Assembly: GCF_016545825.1 (NCBI RefSeq)
Contig: NC_052614.1
Span: 10,434,559-10,498,558, forward strand
Reading direction: 5' to 3'
Length of the DNA stretch: 64,000 nucleotides
Source of the DNA: Eucalyptus grandis
Taxonomy: Eukaryota > Streptophyta > Magnoliopsida > Myrtales > Myrtaceae
Position 1 is the first letter of the stretch. Each line of letters opens with the position of its first letter. Under the pieces are notes generated by a model. That model saw only the letters and a program-made list of their open reading frames with translations, was not told the DNA's origin and did no database searches. This document shows, in pieces, positions 17,601-30,461 of this stretch. A program made the position numbers and the translations under genes.

Positions 17601-18548
17601 TGGGGGTTCGTGTCGTACGTAGGCATGTGCCTTTTCTCGAAAAAGTGCACTGGTCCTTTCATTGATGCTTCTAAATTTGGACTGACAGCAAGCGAAAATG
17701 GAAACGGCAAGGGTCTAATAATTGCTCTCTCCCAGAAAAAAGATGGATCTTCTCGTGACTTTTGGTGTGAGTCGGAGGTGAGAGCATAGATTGCTGTCTC
17801 TCTTCTTTTGGATCTTGAAAACCCTAATGGGACCAATCGCTTTACGTGCGCACCCATCTTGAGTAAAATCTTATCTGAAAAGATTGATTCGGATGAATAT
17901 TATGGAGTGTTCGAATAGACACGTGTCATCCCTCGAAATTAGTCTTTGTTAAACAAGATTTTATTTAAGGGTATGAGCATACGGACGGTATGGAAATGCA
18001 ATGGCAAATTGCAGCACGTGAATAGTTGGTCAAAAAGAATTACATTTATCCGATTTTTCAAGAGTACTTGAGTCATCTATTTATGGTGCGAATCTTTAAC
18101 CACGCATCTAATAAAGCTTGTCTAATCTTTATTGTCGCACGAATGGTGGACTTAATAACTAACCGTCAGCAATCCTGGCAACAGATGTTCTGTTCACGAG
18201 GAGGATCTTTTCTTATCGATGCTGCTGCTGTAAATTCCTAAAAATTATCTGTAGAAACCGATCGGAGAAGCTCAGATTAAGGTGTGAACTACAAAACTCA
18301 TGTCTTGGAAAGTCATGGACGCAAGATCCAATCAAACGTTCAAAGACAGTACTGATCACCCTCTAGATCTCTGCTTCTCCACTAATAACATCATCTATCA
18401 TCAAGAAAAGAGCAAAAACGAAGTATTCGTAGCATGAGAAACATTTGCACATTTGATCTTCTTGATTTAATGAGGCTCGAGAGAGATGAGAGATCAGAGA
18501 CAGCACATGCATATTTCCAGGAATAATATATGCATGTTGTTTGTTAGG
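14635..18548. other. Intergenic region between KEA and MYB genes
   Basis: 3' flank of KEA, then a region of mixed composition. A stretch near 15640-16055 is more GC-rich, with overlapping short minus-strand ORFs but no recognised domain; it may be a decayed element. A T-rich repeat lies at 16900-17110. No supportable gene. Confidence 0.45.
16900..17110. repeat. Degenerate AT-rich short-period repeat
   Basis: Variants of AATTTAGTTCTAAA recur four or more times at irregular spacing of roughly 30-60 bases. The same kind of sequence (TCTAAACTTTCAATT and related strings) occurs at 61240-61860, so it is a dispersed noncoding family. Confidence 0.4.
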
Positions 18549-19829
18549 TTAGGTCACACTAATGGATCCAATGAAAAGAGAGGAAGGTGAGGTTTCATTT
18601 TGGTCCAATGGCATTGGAGCAGCCAGTGTGAGCTCTAGGTCAGGTGCTGCATGAGACAGTGATGGATTCTTTATGGGGTTTACTGGTGATGGTTTCAGCT
18701 CCAAGGGATTGGCCAAATCACAGAGCGAAGGAGGTCTTGAAATTGAATCATGTGGCTCACGATCACTCTCTTCATCACCAGGCTTGAAGGTGCTCATTGC
18801 AAGAAGAGGCACCACTTCATATCGAAGAGAGCTCTTTGTTCTGATCAAGCGTGGTCGTTCGCTTTGCTCGCGAAAAGTTGAACATCTTCCCATCTGCCAC
18901 ACCACAAGCGAACGGTTTATTTATCATTCTCCGAATCGTGAGGCTTTTGAAAAGACTTTTGAGTTATCTTTTGGTGAGTTTGGTGCCCAATTAATGTATG
19001 GATTTGTGACATGGTTACCGAAAACTAACCATGTCGAAGAGGCTGGACCGCCGCTTCTTCTTATTAAGACTGGCCTGCCGGAGAAAGAATTTTTGCGCAT
19101 GACTCGCGACTTGGGTTGGGGTTCTCGTGGTCACATAGTTCCTGGAGATGCCTCTCCAATCGCCTTTCCCCATCTTCTCTAGCCCCATTAAGAATGTCCG
19201 ATGCTCTTCTTCCGTCCATGGAACTCCTAATAGTTCAATCATCCGACAACACCAGTTGAGACGCACCGGTTGAGATGCTAATAAAAAGAACTCATGATAC
19301 AATCGGCTGAACATGATAAATTAATAAAGCATACACCAGTTGAGATGCTAATGATGAGATTAGAAAACGACTTGTGTTCAATATATACATTCTTTTTCCC
19401 TAAAAAAGTAATCAATATAAAAAATTTAAAATTATAACTCTATTAGGATTTCAAAAACAACTGAGGTTCCAAGCCCTCACCTTTCCTTTTCTCCTGGGAT
19501 CTGGCGGCGAGGCCATCAGAGAGATATCCGAGGGAGGTCTTATTGCAGTGTTCATCAGCAAGAACTCTTGGTGAGGAGAGGGATGAAGATGGAGACGAGG
19601 AGGAGGCCGAGGAAGAAGACAGACGATCCATGCTGAGGCTCTTCTTTATGACAAGTGAATAAGGATGAGCAGAACCACTAGATGCTGATGATGAAGGAGG
19701 AGAAGAAGAAGACAGGTCAAGTTGAACACCGAAGAGCTTGAGCCCACAAGCACTTGCTGCCCCCATGAAAGTTGTGCAAGTCCTTGAGTTATGGCCTATG
19801 TTCCCACAGCGAGAGCACTTTCTTCCCAT
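18549..19829 (-). CDS. MYBD: Single-repeat SHAQKYF-type MYB transcription factor with EAR motif (MYBD-like)
   Basis: Nuclear DNA-binding regulator. Arabidopsis MYBD (At1g70000) acts in light and cytokinin responses and anthocyanin accumulation. Three exons in phase: 19829-19481, 19226-19030 and 18893-18549, giving 296 residues. Residues 1-18 form the family's CCHC-like knuckle ([18 protein letters not shown]), followed by LFGVQLDL and a Ser-rich stretch. The Myb domain (about 117-165) has [17 protein letters not shown] and SHAQKFF, with Phe in place of the usual Tyr. KRRSSLFDM follows. The C-terminus has DLELTLAAP, an LxLxL EAR repression motif, and ends GSISVT, like MYBD. The exon-3 acceptor (CAG before 18893) is the least certain junction; another in-frame AG lies 30 bases downstream. 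Confidence 0.9.
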
Positions 19830-19939
19830 CTTTTTGTCCAGACAAAGAAGAGGGCCAGAAACGTTAGGGGGGAGAGGGAGAGAGAGGGAGAGAACGGGGG
19901 CGATGAGTGATGGAGCTTGGTGGGTGGATGGTGGAGAGG

Positions 19940-19946
19940 TATATAA
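19940..19946 (-). promoter_or_regulatory. Probable TATA box of the MYBD-like gene
   Basis: TATATA within a GC-moderate stretch, about 110 bases upstream of the ATG at 19829 on the minus strand. This is a reasonable distance for a core promoter with a leader of about 80 bases. Confidence 0.5.
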
Positions 19947-20044
19947 GATGAGAAGGGAGCGTGGGGTTTACAAGAAATGAGATGCACTCCACGAGGGATG
20001 ATTGGACGGACATTGTTTATTTTTAGGTCGGATATTTTCCTCAA

Positions 20045-22190
20045 ATTGTGGTAAAAAAAAGACGGGAATAAGTAAACATCTCACTCATTTCTCATGTCTC
20101 TCTCATCTTATCATAGTCTTTTCCTTTATGGGGTATCTTTCTGATGATAATATCTTCCTCTTGCTCTTATTTTTGGAAAAGCAAGAGTTTGGAGAAATGA
20201 GCCAGACCGGCTGGATTAATTCGAGGACTAACCCAATTCCCGATCAGGTCTTTCTCGGCCATTCGAAATTGATTTGAGTCTGCACCATTTGAGGATCCAG
20301 TTCGATCTTCGATTTGATTTCGATGACACTATTGAGCATGTCTCAAAAGTATTTCGCATATCTAACACCGATAAGAGCTTGGAATAATCTAGATTCAAAA
20401 GGACATTTTGCTTCCTCGTATTCTTGCAATCACTTCATTGGAAAATTGATTGATGTGTTCATCACACCAATCATGTTCATAACTATACGTTAATAATTTT
20501 TTGGCTTAGTATAGGCCAATGTGTTTCTTGGAATGGTTTCATGTCCAAGGACAGAATCTTAACAATAGGTATCCAAGCCTCATAGGGCACCCGATCAGTT
20601 TTATTAGACTACGAGATTCCCCTAGCTAATTGCATATAGCTAATTGATTGGCAGGAAGCGTCTCGAGCTGGCTCCAAAAGAATCACCTTTCGATTGTTTT
20701 ACTAGATTCCATTATCATTTCTAAGAAAATGCTAAAATGATGGATATTCTCCTCCTTTAAACTCGATTGAGTGTCGTAAAATCCGGATATTAGAAATTTA
20801 AGGTTGGAAAGACTCTCGGTTGAGGACCTATTTTGCAGCATATATGCCACAGGCAAATTTGGTTCTCCAAATTAAGTAAGCTATTTAGAACATCAAATTA
20901 TTCTAAATAAAGTCATTGAGGAGATCAAGCGAATGCATGGATATTAATTTTGTTAGTGAATCGAGAAAACACTAGATTTATGGTGATATATATATATTTT
21001 TTGGGGCTTTCCATTGTAAAGATAAATAATGGCAGGCAGAAGGTCAAAATGAATCGTCTCCCTATCGTTTGGAATAAGTTGTTGGCCTCGGATGACTTGC
21101 AAAAAAAGTGAAACGAAAAGACCCTCCCAAAATAAAACATTGAAAGTCTACGTTGATCAACAAACTCTTACCTTTTCCTCGGAATTAGAATCCTCGTACA
21201 ATAGTATTGTCATTATCTGTCACGTTACAACCGTTGAACCTAGTAGTACAGGTAAGAAAAAGGAGAGTCCTCCAGAGCCTTTCACCACACATGATGTTTT
21301 TCAACATCGAGGTTAGTTGAACCTGTATTTTTATTATTTTCTCTTTGGAAGAAAGCCCAAGTTAATTATAAGTGGGCCCAATGAGGTTGAATAAATCTCG
21401 CCAAAGAACCGTTGAGGATTCTCCAAACTCATATTGACATAAGGATTAGATAGTAGATAGTTTAGATGGTAAGTAGCGGCAGTCACAAGTATATACTAGA
21501 AAATGGGCAAAAAAAAAAAAAACAATAATTGAAGGATGATCACATGATCCATATCCATAAGTAAATTGATCGGACTTCAAGTTAGGGTTGGTGGGTTATA
21601 AAGAATAAGGTTTTAACCCAAGAACTAGGAAAGCTACCCGTCAGAATTGGTTTTTGGGAAGATCAGACCTAATTTTAAGTAATACAACTACCATTTAGGA
21701 AAAAAATACCATGGGAACAAACTGTGATATAATAATGGTCAAGGGATTGGATGGATTTCCCAGTCTTCCAAGTTCCAAACCCATTTCCAACATATCTCTC
21801 TTGTTTCTTGAACAAGGTCTAATAACAAAAAGCTAGAGACCAATTCTTGATAATTGAGAACTAAATTTGGTTAAGGCCAATTTCCTGTTTTGTGAAGAAA
21901 CTGCCTGATCCCTGGGTGAATTTGTTTTCAATTGATTGGGTAAGGCTGATTATGTTTGGTTATCAGATTAAATCGGCTCGGTTGTTCGACCCTACTTTAT
22001 ATTAAACTTTCGAGGATTTGTACATTGACGAAATAGAATAAACATTTTATAATATGCCTTGAATGACAAATTAGTATTTCCCGCCGTTTACCTTTTCTGT
22101 AGAATGACATAATTGCAATATATATTTCTATCAATCATATATTATCCAAAGCAAATCCTTTTCTACTAGGCTTTTTTCTTTGTTTTGACA
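20045..22190. other. Intergenic region without a recognisable gene
   Basis: Upstream flank of the MYB gene. Only short, motif-free ORFs and homopolymer runs are visible; no transposon ends or RNA genes found. Confidence 0.45.
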
Positions 22191-22210
22191 ATTGGTTCTT
22201 AGTATGCTCG

Positions 22211-22310
22211 GTAGGTCGCTATGCTCAGTTGTTCATGGCAATTCATAGGACACAGTTCGAATTCTCCATGGACGGATTTTCTCTTCTCATTCCTTTATCA
22301 CTTGAAGCAT
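22211..22310 (+). mobile_element. Possible tRNA-derived SINE fragment
   Basis: AGTTCGAATTC at 22254-22264 matches the pol III B box (GGTTCGAATCC) at all but two positions. An A-box-like ATGCTCAGTTGT sits about 30 bases upstream at 22221-22232. Spacing is as in tRNA-derived SINEs. No cloverleaf of a working tRNA folds, and I cannot place element ends. Confidence 0.3.
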
Positions 22311-22977
22311 TCCACATCATTCAAAATCCATAGTTAGTGCGGCCTAAGCAGTGACATTAGCAAAAGATACTCCGTCATGTCAATCCAAATTGGATAACTT
22401 ATGGTAAAAAAAAAGAAAAAGAAAAGATTAATAATGCGTTGTGCGTAAATGAGGCCATTAGGTATATTCCTTTCCCAATAGAAAGCAAGCAAAGAGGATA
22501 AAACGAAAGTGGCCCTCGAAACTTACGCAGATGGAGACAGTGACATAACATGGTGGAACATATATTTCATTTTTTAACCCAACTAGGTCATTTCTTTTGT
22601 CTTGGTGCTTTCACTTTCATACATTAATGGCCAACTTATGGAGAGATTTTTATATTGACTAAAATAAATAAATTAATATTTCCAATGATCATGGATGCCA
22701 CGTGGGAGGATATATTCATTTCCCAACTGTTTTTGAGCTACAAATGACTTGAGACTTGCTTTTCAACATTGAGATATTTGGCATTGCTTATCCATGGAAT
22801 CTTCTCTGCACCTACAGTTTGGAAAACACAATTATCACCATGAACAGAAACAAATTAAAGAAAGCAGAAAGTTTAATTTTCTAAAGAGCTATCTCTCACC
22901 AAGAAATACATAACTTATATGGGTAGGTCATAGGTGAAGACATTAGTAAAGATATTACTATACCTAATTCATTTTTT

Positions 22978-23241
22978 TCCTTACTTCATATGGATTGGTT
23001 GCGGTTCGACGTCAGCTGACTCTTCTACTTCGGGTTTTTGTTCTTTTGGTGCTGTTTGGTAGTGCAGGTTTTGCCTGCCTTTTCCTTGTTCGTCGCCTTT
23101 TTGTGAGCGGCTTTTTGCATTCGGCGCCCTTCCATTCAAGTTGACTTGTTGTCTTCTTAAGTGCAAGTTTTATGGAGCCGAATCTTGTGTATATTGTTAG
23201 TTATGCTCAATATATTATTACCTTTTACCAAAAAAAAAAAA
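22978..23241 (+). mobile_element. Possible 5'-truncated LINE 3' end with poly-A tail
   Basis: About 260 bases of G/T-rich sequence end in ATTATTACCTTTTACC followed by a 12-base A tract at 23230-23241. This resembles 3' ends of plant L1-type LINEs. Enclosed ORFs show no reverse transcriptase motif, as expected for a short truncated copy. No convincing target-site duplication was found, so both the 5' limit and the class are uncertain. Confidence 0.35.
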
Positions 23242-24273
23242 TGTTTTGGAAAAGAAAACAATTTGATGGGAGCACCCTATCAGAACTATGAAAAGCATAT
23301 TTTAGCATTGACCAATCCGCATTCCGAAAGAGGGAAGGGAACACCCAATAGGGTCCAGCCTCAAATCAACAATGATAAATGTTCGTTGGGCGGTTGGCTC
23401 TCTCTTCCTCTGTATTATTACCTGCTTGAATCCCCAATTTAAAAAAGAGTTCATGCTGAAAAACCGGAAATTAAGAATTGAGTGAGGTAGCAATTTCAAC
23501 TGCTGACTCCTAATCAATGCTTACTATAAAATAGCAAGTGAGCATCTACGTGACAATGTGCACACGCACCGTGTGCATGCTAGAAACAGACGTTTGAAAG
23601 ATTAAGTAAAATCGCTTTATATCAATCTTGAGTCGTTAAATAAGGACAAGCAAATATTACTAAATGAAACCGATACAAATATTTAGTATGGTCTGATTAA
23701 AATTTAAAATGGTCATCCTGGTCATTAAGCAAACGCGTTTGTGGCCCTTTCAGGCAATGCTGGTTCAGCTTAATTTGCCGAAACATAGTCGCCATCTCAC
23801 TGAATATAAAATTGGACATGTACAATAATTTATTGTCGCTGAAAACTACATGCTGCGCATTGCATCACGACTTACGTCATCAACATTACATACTCCAGGA
23901 ACAAAGGGGAGAATAATGGACAAGCGAGAAGAAACAGAGGAGATATAAAGAACGAGAAAAAGGGGGTTGTAAAGATTGTTCGAGACTTAAAAATTCGTTC
24001 TTTTAGCTTCTGTCGAACCATAACGTCGGCGACTCTTTGCAATCAGGCCAGCACAACCTTATCGACAAGCTCCAGCGGGTGACAGCATAAGAACCGAGCA
24101 TGTTAATGACAAGAGGCGCTAGACATTTGGTTCGGAGCATTTGGCATTTTTTTCTCGGCCAGCGAAGGAAAATGAAATGGGAGAGAAAAAAGCTTGCCTT
24201 TTCAAGGCATGTCATAGCTGAGGTCGACACATGATAAACAATAGCCATGCTGATAGCAAAACATCTGTATGTA

Positions 24274-24289
24274 TGTGTGTGTGTGTGTA
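24274..24289. repeat. GT microsatellite
   Basis: Short (GT)n run downstream of the lpxA-like gene. Confidence 0.6.
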
Positions 24290-25852
24290 CAGGACAGTTT
24301 CTAGCATTATTCCTGGAAACGGCAGGTCACGCCTCAAATGTTAAAAAGAACAGAGAGCATAGAGGAGAGAGTTGAATGTATAATAATAGGCAATGAATTT
24401 TAAGAGACTGAGTACAAAAAATGAAGTTGCTGTACGAGTTCAAGTCCATTTGCTCATGATAATTCCAGCTAATTCCTCTTTGGCAGGAACTTAACTTCAT
24501 GTCTTGCTTCGCAGACTGACTGCACCTTAGGGTTGAGCAGATGTGAGAAAGAATGTAAAGACTCGCTGTCAAAGATATAATAATGATGTAAGTACAAGAG
24601 GTAATCCTCATTCTAACATATTAAAGCAGAGACCTATGGTTTATGGACATCCACATTTCAAAAAAATACAATGATTAGCAGATAGGCTAATAGCTTTCTC
24701 AAAAATACAAAGTTCCATAGCGATACATTATGTAGGTGATAGACCCTGGTTGATTATAGGGCAGACAACAAAATATATAAAAAGAGAATAAAAGGGGTTT
24801 AACTTTTATGCTTGAAGTGGGGATGAAGTTCCTAGCAATACCACCTAAGTTGTACTAATGATACCCCTTCCTATCACAGTTACTCCAAACACATAGACAT
24901 GAATTACCAGATTATGTCCTGCAGTTAGAAGGCTAGAAGTTCTCTACTTATATCAGAACCGTCCTGCAAGAGTAACGATAGAGAGGGAGATGTCCACAGT
25001 TTTTTTGACTCAAACCAAAGCAAGAATAATGATTCAAGTGCTTTCTTGCATAACCAGTCAAAACACGAGTAGTAGCTGTTCTTGTCATCAAATTTCATCA
25101 AAACTCTAAACAGTTCTCCAATAAGCCAACAATTCCATGACATTCATAAACATAAGCTGTTACGCCATGAAGCACTGAAAGAAAAAGTGGCGTTTGGCTG
25201 TGCATTCAGAATAAACAGTACAACCAATGATCAAGAACCATATAAATTAATTAAAAAGATTCCACAGTTTTTTTTTCAACTGTGGTAAACTGATACCACA
25301 GATGAACAACACTCGAATATAGCTGTATTGCAATCCAACATCATGATATTGAAAAGGAAAAAAGAAAAACTCTTTGAATTTGACTCACCTACAAAGTTGA
25401 AGAAACTTACTCTCGAGTCCTATTACACGATTCACCCAATGCTGTGGGCTCAGTTCCAGCCAAAATCGAGGGTTCTCTTGCTCCTCATGGCGACTGCTTC
25501 ACAAATGATCACTATGAAGCTGCACAAATTGGTTTCAAACAAGTTTGATGAGCTTCATGCAAGGGTCAAGTGAGTGTGCACAATACGATTGCCTCAGTCC
25601 AAAAGAAAAGCTGCATGTAGGAAACAAGTATTCGATAGAAATAAGGAAAAAAATCAGGTAACATCTACTATTTATTTGCATTGAATCTCCACTGATGATT
25701 CCACAACTTCAGAAGCCAGACAAAGATACAAATAACAATACTGTCACATTACTATATAACTAAATCAGTAAAAAGAAATTAACAAAGAACATCAAAATGT
25801 AAAGTGACTTATGTATAGAATGAAGACATTTACCCAACTGTAACATAGCTAA
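24290..25852. other. Downstream flank of LPXA, no supportable gene
   Basis: Probably includes the 3' untranslated region of the minus-strand LPXA gene. A plus-strand frame starting near 25381 reads LTYKVEETYSRVLLHD and continues about 50 codons to a stop near 25540; it lacks a start codon and I recognise no family. AT-rich otherwise. Confidence 0.4.
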
Positions 25853-28800
25853 TCAGCCATTCCAGTGCCTGAACTTGCATATTCCACGGCGATTTTCAGC
25901 AAAACAATCACGAATGGACTGCACCATAGACCGTACAGAAGAAACTTGTGCCAATACTTCATTTTGTTCCTGCAGAGTAGATTTAACCCCACGATGAGCA
26001 TTTCAAGTTCACTATAATTTAAGCCAATATACTTCGTGGTGTTGAGTACCACTTCAGCAAGACGTTCCTCGAAACCCCCAGAACTGGCATCTGATGGCAT
26101 GAATATCCTCTGGTAAGCTGTCCTTAGGCTCCTCATCTAGATCAATCAATCACGAATCACAAATCCACATCCAAGTGTTCACAGATGTTGCATTGCAGCA
26201 GAAAGACCACATAGACAGGTATGTCATTTAGGCAACAACTATGACAAAGTATTCAATTTGATCAGATATCTCCACTTTTACCAATTGTTGTTCTCCAAAA
26301 GATGCATTTGAGCTAATCGTAGTCTCACTCTCACTCTCCACTTAAAACAATTTAGCATGTTTGCGTAACGCCAGCCACTTTTTGTGTCAACACCCCCCAA
26401 ACAAAAAAAAAACACACAAACAAAAACCTTCTCACACAAAGTTTAAAGTAACATCACATGCCACTGAGTACTTCTGTCATACATGGTTTCTTCTGACAAA
26501 AAATTCTAGGGTACAAAAAGAACCACTCAGAATTGTAAATGAACGATATCATCACTAGACCATAAATCAATCTTTCACCCACTTAATCTAGGACCTTTAG
26601 AAGAAGATGTAAAAGAAACTGCGTTTCATGCCAACCTCTGGGGTTGTGAATCCATGTCGCCGAAGACCTTCAAGATTTAAACCCCGAAGTTCAGCTCTTT
26701 CTCCTGTCACCATCATGTATTTGGGTACATCTTGTGAAATCTATGGACATGCAGAAGCAATTTTTGATGATGATGTTTAGACAGTGTATTGACTCAAGCA
26801 ACATAGCATAGATATGAAACAGTTCATAGCTCTATTCTTGTGTTTTGAAGGCAATGCCATATAAAGCATTCTGACTAAATAAAAGCAAAACAAACTGAAG
26901 AACCTAATGATTTCGGGAAAATGACATACCGCAGAACCACCACCAATGAAAGCAAAGGAGCCGACATGGCAGAACTGATGAATTACTATGGCGCCTGCCG
27001 TACGAACATAATCCTACATTTGCAATGCTTCAATAAATTCAGGATGGACGTTGCAGTCACGAGATAATATAGATGACGATGACAAGTTACTCAAACTTTG
27101 AGAAAAGAAAAGCTTGCAACTTACCTCTACTACTACATGGCCTGCCAAAAGAGTGTTATTTGCAAAGATGTTATTGTTCCCAATTTTGCAATCATGTGCA
27201 ATGTGACAAGACCCCATGATAAGATTGTTATTGCCAATTACCTGGTGAAAACGCAAGTAAGGGTTAAAATACAGGGTAAGCATCTAAGGCTCCATAATTT
27301 GTAATGCAAGTTATTAGCAAGAGAACTACAGTTCTATCACTTGATTTTGAAGATCGGTGGATGGAGGCATATTCTCTGATCTCATTGTTGTCCCCAATGT
27401 GAAGGAAACATCCATCCCCTGTCTAAAGCCACACCCAAAGAAGAATAATGTCGAGCAATTAGACAAATAATTTTACGAAACCCAGCATTGATCTTCACAT
27501 TTGGACCATGGCAGCAGAAACATTGGCTTCCACTACTATCAACTAACAAGATGCCAATGAAGCCAAAAAAGAAAAAAACAGAAAAAAAATTTCTTTAAGT
27601 AATACTAGTCTAGCTAGTGTTTCTAGCTTGGATGCCACCAAGTCAATCTTATGATACTTACTTCAATCAGATGCAAAATGTGAAGCCTAAAGCACGAAAA
27701 ACAATAAGCATTGTTCACACTGCCAGAAAACAATAACATGGAATTAGAATGTCCGGGTCAAATATTTATACCCGTGCAATTTTCAGTTAAATGCTCTGTG
27801 TCATTTACTCTTGTGGAGTGAAACTATCCCAAACCAAGGTCATCCATAAACTAGATCTCTATTTTAAATACTGCCACAGTACAAGATCGAAGGAAATGAA
27901 AACCTAGAAACAGCTTGCTTGATTAAAATTTGAACCTAGAAGTGGCTCTTTGACGCCAAAGAAACTGAGACAATAGTCAACAGCCTAGAATTATACATGT
28001 ACTGCAAAAATAATGGAACTGATATGCCTATGGAAGATTTTAGTAGAACTACCAGGTCCAAAACTTGATCTACTACCTAATAATGCCATATGACATGTGT
28101 CTTATGATAATAAATTATCTATCACATGAGAAACTGCTATTACCTTGTACTTCAAGTCTTGGCATTTCACACCAACCACAGCATGATAACCAATTGTGTT
28201 ATTGCATCCAATTACTGTTTGCCCCGGAAGATCATCACCAACCACAGCACCACTGCCTGACACAATTCAGAATATACATGTAACTAGGAGAGTGCCTTTC
28301 ACATAACTCGCACATAAGCTTCCAACCTATGTAAAAGTTAGAACTCACGTCAAGAGCACACAATGTTCACCCAAGACAGTGTTGCCGAAAACATGGCTTC
28401 CCGGGTATAACCGACATTGGTTGCCGAGCTTAGCTGAAGCCCCCACGGTGCAAAAAGGACCGATTGAAACACCCTGAGATCAAGACATGGGAATGATCAA
28501 AACGAGAACGACCCTCTCCAGGAACAGGGGTTTTATAAAGACAAGACTTGCTCAAATAAATGGAGTCACACAAAGCGACATGTGCCTGACAAATTGTTCC
28601 ATACAATCTCAACACAGAAGCAACTTCTATACAAGAAACATCCTTTTCCTTTTTTTCCCCTCCCCAGCCTAATACCCATCAAGATGATCACACGATACAA
28701 GCCAAAAGAGCATGTTCTTGAGAAGCATCAAGGTACCTGGCCGATAACGGCGTTTGGGTGGACGACCGCAGCCGGGTGAATTGAGCACAGATCTGTCTCG

Positions 28801-29009
28801 AGCACAGGTTCCGCCAGTTTGTGCTCTGAAACCGAAACGCCTGCATAAAGTAAGCAAAGCATCCACAAATATGAGAAGCCATTCGAATTAAAAGAGCTCG
28901 CGAGTACGAAGCAGGAGAGAGAGAGAGGAACGAGGTAGATACTCGAGAGGGCTCTGGAGAAGCGATGAAGAGACGCAACAGTGCTGCGCACCCTGAGGAG
29001 CAGGCTCAT
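25853..29009 (-). CDS. LPXA: UDP-N-acetylglucosamine acyltransferase (LpxA), organellar
   Basis: Transfers a 3-hydroxyacyl chain to UDP-GlcNAc, the first step of lipid A synthesis; plants keep the early pathway, and the Arabidopsis proteins are mitochondrial. Ten exons in phase: 29009-28943, 28840-28737, 28473-28349, 28252-28144, 27422-27330, 27241-27125, 27013-26930, 26740-26636, 26136-26050, 25969-25853. The product is 335 residues, close to Arabidopsis Lpx[21 protein letters not shown] is an Arg/Ser-rich presequence without acids. Hexapeptide repeats of the left-handed beta-helix start at [27 protein letters not shown] carries the catalytic His (about residue 182), [16 protein letters not shown] and [16 protein letters not shown] follow, and the helical C-terminus ends in [12 protein letters not shown]. 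All key motifs are intact. Exon 5 needs the acceptor just before 27422, not the AG three bases further in, to stay in frame. Confidence 0.95.
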
Positions 29010-30461
29010 GGCTCTGGAGCTCAGCTTCAGCGGCGACAGGGAGATTCTCGCGTTGAAATTTCAAACTCCGCTTCGGACAAATGCTCGGACGTACGACGTT
29101 TAAAGTGGGTTGCGCTCAGTAGACCTGTGGACCCAATGGCCCGTCGTGGTGTAAGCGTAAATGGGCTCGGGTAACTTCCTTGAATTCCATCGCTCTTCTG
29201 CGGACGGGGCCGATCGCAGCTGGAGTGGTGAATCATAATGGCGAAAGACCAAAATGACGGTGGCCGGATCGGTGATGGAGGCATTCTACGACTGGTCCTT
29301 CGATCCACAAAGGTTAAAAATCGCATCTTTTTGTCTTTCAAGTTGACCCAGTTGGATGCCATAATCTCTCGATTGCCAAGATTAGGCATGATCATTTTTG
29401 TCAACTTTTGTTGTGGATTGATTCTGGGTATGAATCATTGAAAGCATTCATCTTGCTGCTAGGTTCAAAATCTTGTCTTTGAGTAGAACTGGAACCTCCG
29501 AGGTTGTTGTTTTAACTTTACAATTTACAGTGCTTTTACTTATGCACCATGTCTGTTTTATCGCGTCGATTTAAGCTCTAAAAAATTCAGTCATTTTCTA
29601 CCTCAAAATTCATTGAACCATTGTGAAAATTTCATTCCAGTGAAAAATTTAGCATATGAGAAGATACAAGCTACCCATTCTACTCTAATATACAAGGAGC
29701 TTCAAGAAAATGACAAAGCCTCCTTCTCAGCAAGAAGCTTCCTGCATTCGCTTGGCTGGTTCACAGGGTACACTTCGCACAACCCGGTCATGTGAGCCAC
29801 TCCTTCCAGTCACTAACACACTGTACACGCAACACATGGGAAAAGATCCTGGCAGATCACGTAAGTCCAGAAAAAGAAGCTCTTGAGCTGATTCTGTAGT
29901 AACTCCATTGCCAAGGCAGTTCCTTCCAGGCAACTACTGCTGTCTGAAAAGATCTTCCTAGAGTGTGTCGAGAAGCAGGCCTCGAGTTTCAGGGGCCTAC
30001 TTCCTCAGAATATTTGCCAGATAAACCTCATACAGAAGGGCTAAAAAAGCAATCACATTCCAATTTAGACAGTGAAGAAAGAACTCAAGCTGCAAATACA
30101 TGGGAGCGTCCCATTCTGCTTCTTTTGAATGAAACTGACAAGTAGTGCTTTCTCACGAGAGTTTCCACCTCAACCATCTCTTGGCAGTTCACATTCCTGT
30201 TGCAAATGAAGTCGAAGAAAATTTCCTGGTATTCCATCTGCCTCTCGGTTTGACAAACCCCAAATATGACATTCTACAAATGCTTCTGACAATGAGGACT
30301 TTCGCCTTCCATTTGTCAGATTGAATGCTTAGTACCTAGGTTCCAATACCCATATCTGAGGCACAGTTATACTAGCGTTGCCATCAGTTACCATCCACAT
30401 GCTGACAGGCATGCTCCATTCATATTTTTGATTCAACGAGCGAGTATCGTTGCTTCTCTGT
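29010..30461. other. Spacer between LPXA (5' side) and the kinase gene (3' side)
   Basis: Holds the LPXA promoter and leader at its left and the kinase 3' untranslated region at its right; both genes run leftwards. Short ORFs here have no recognised motifs. No clear TATA box found. Confidence 0.45.
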
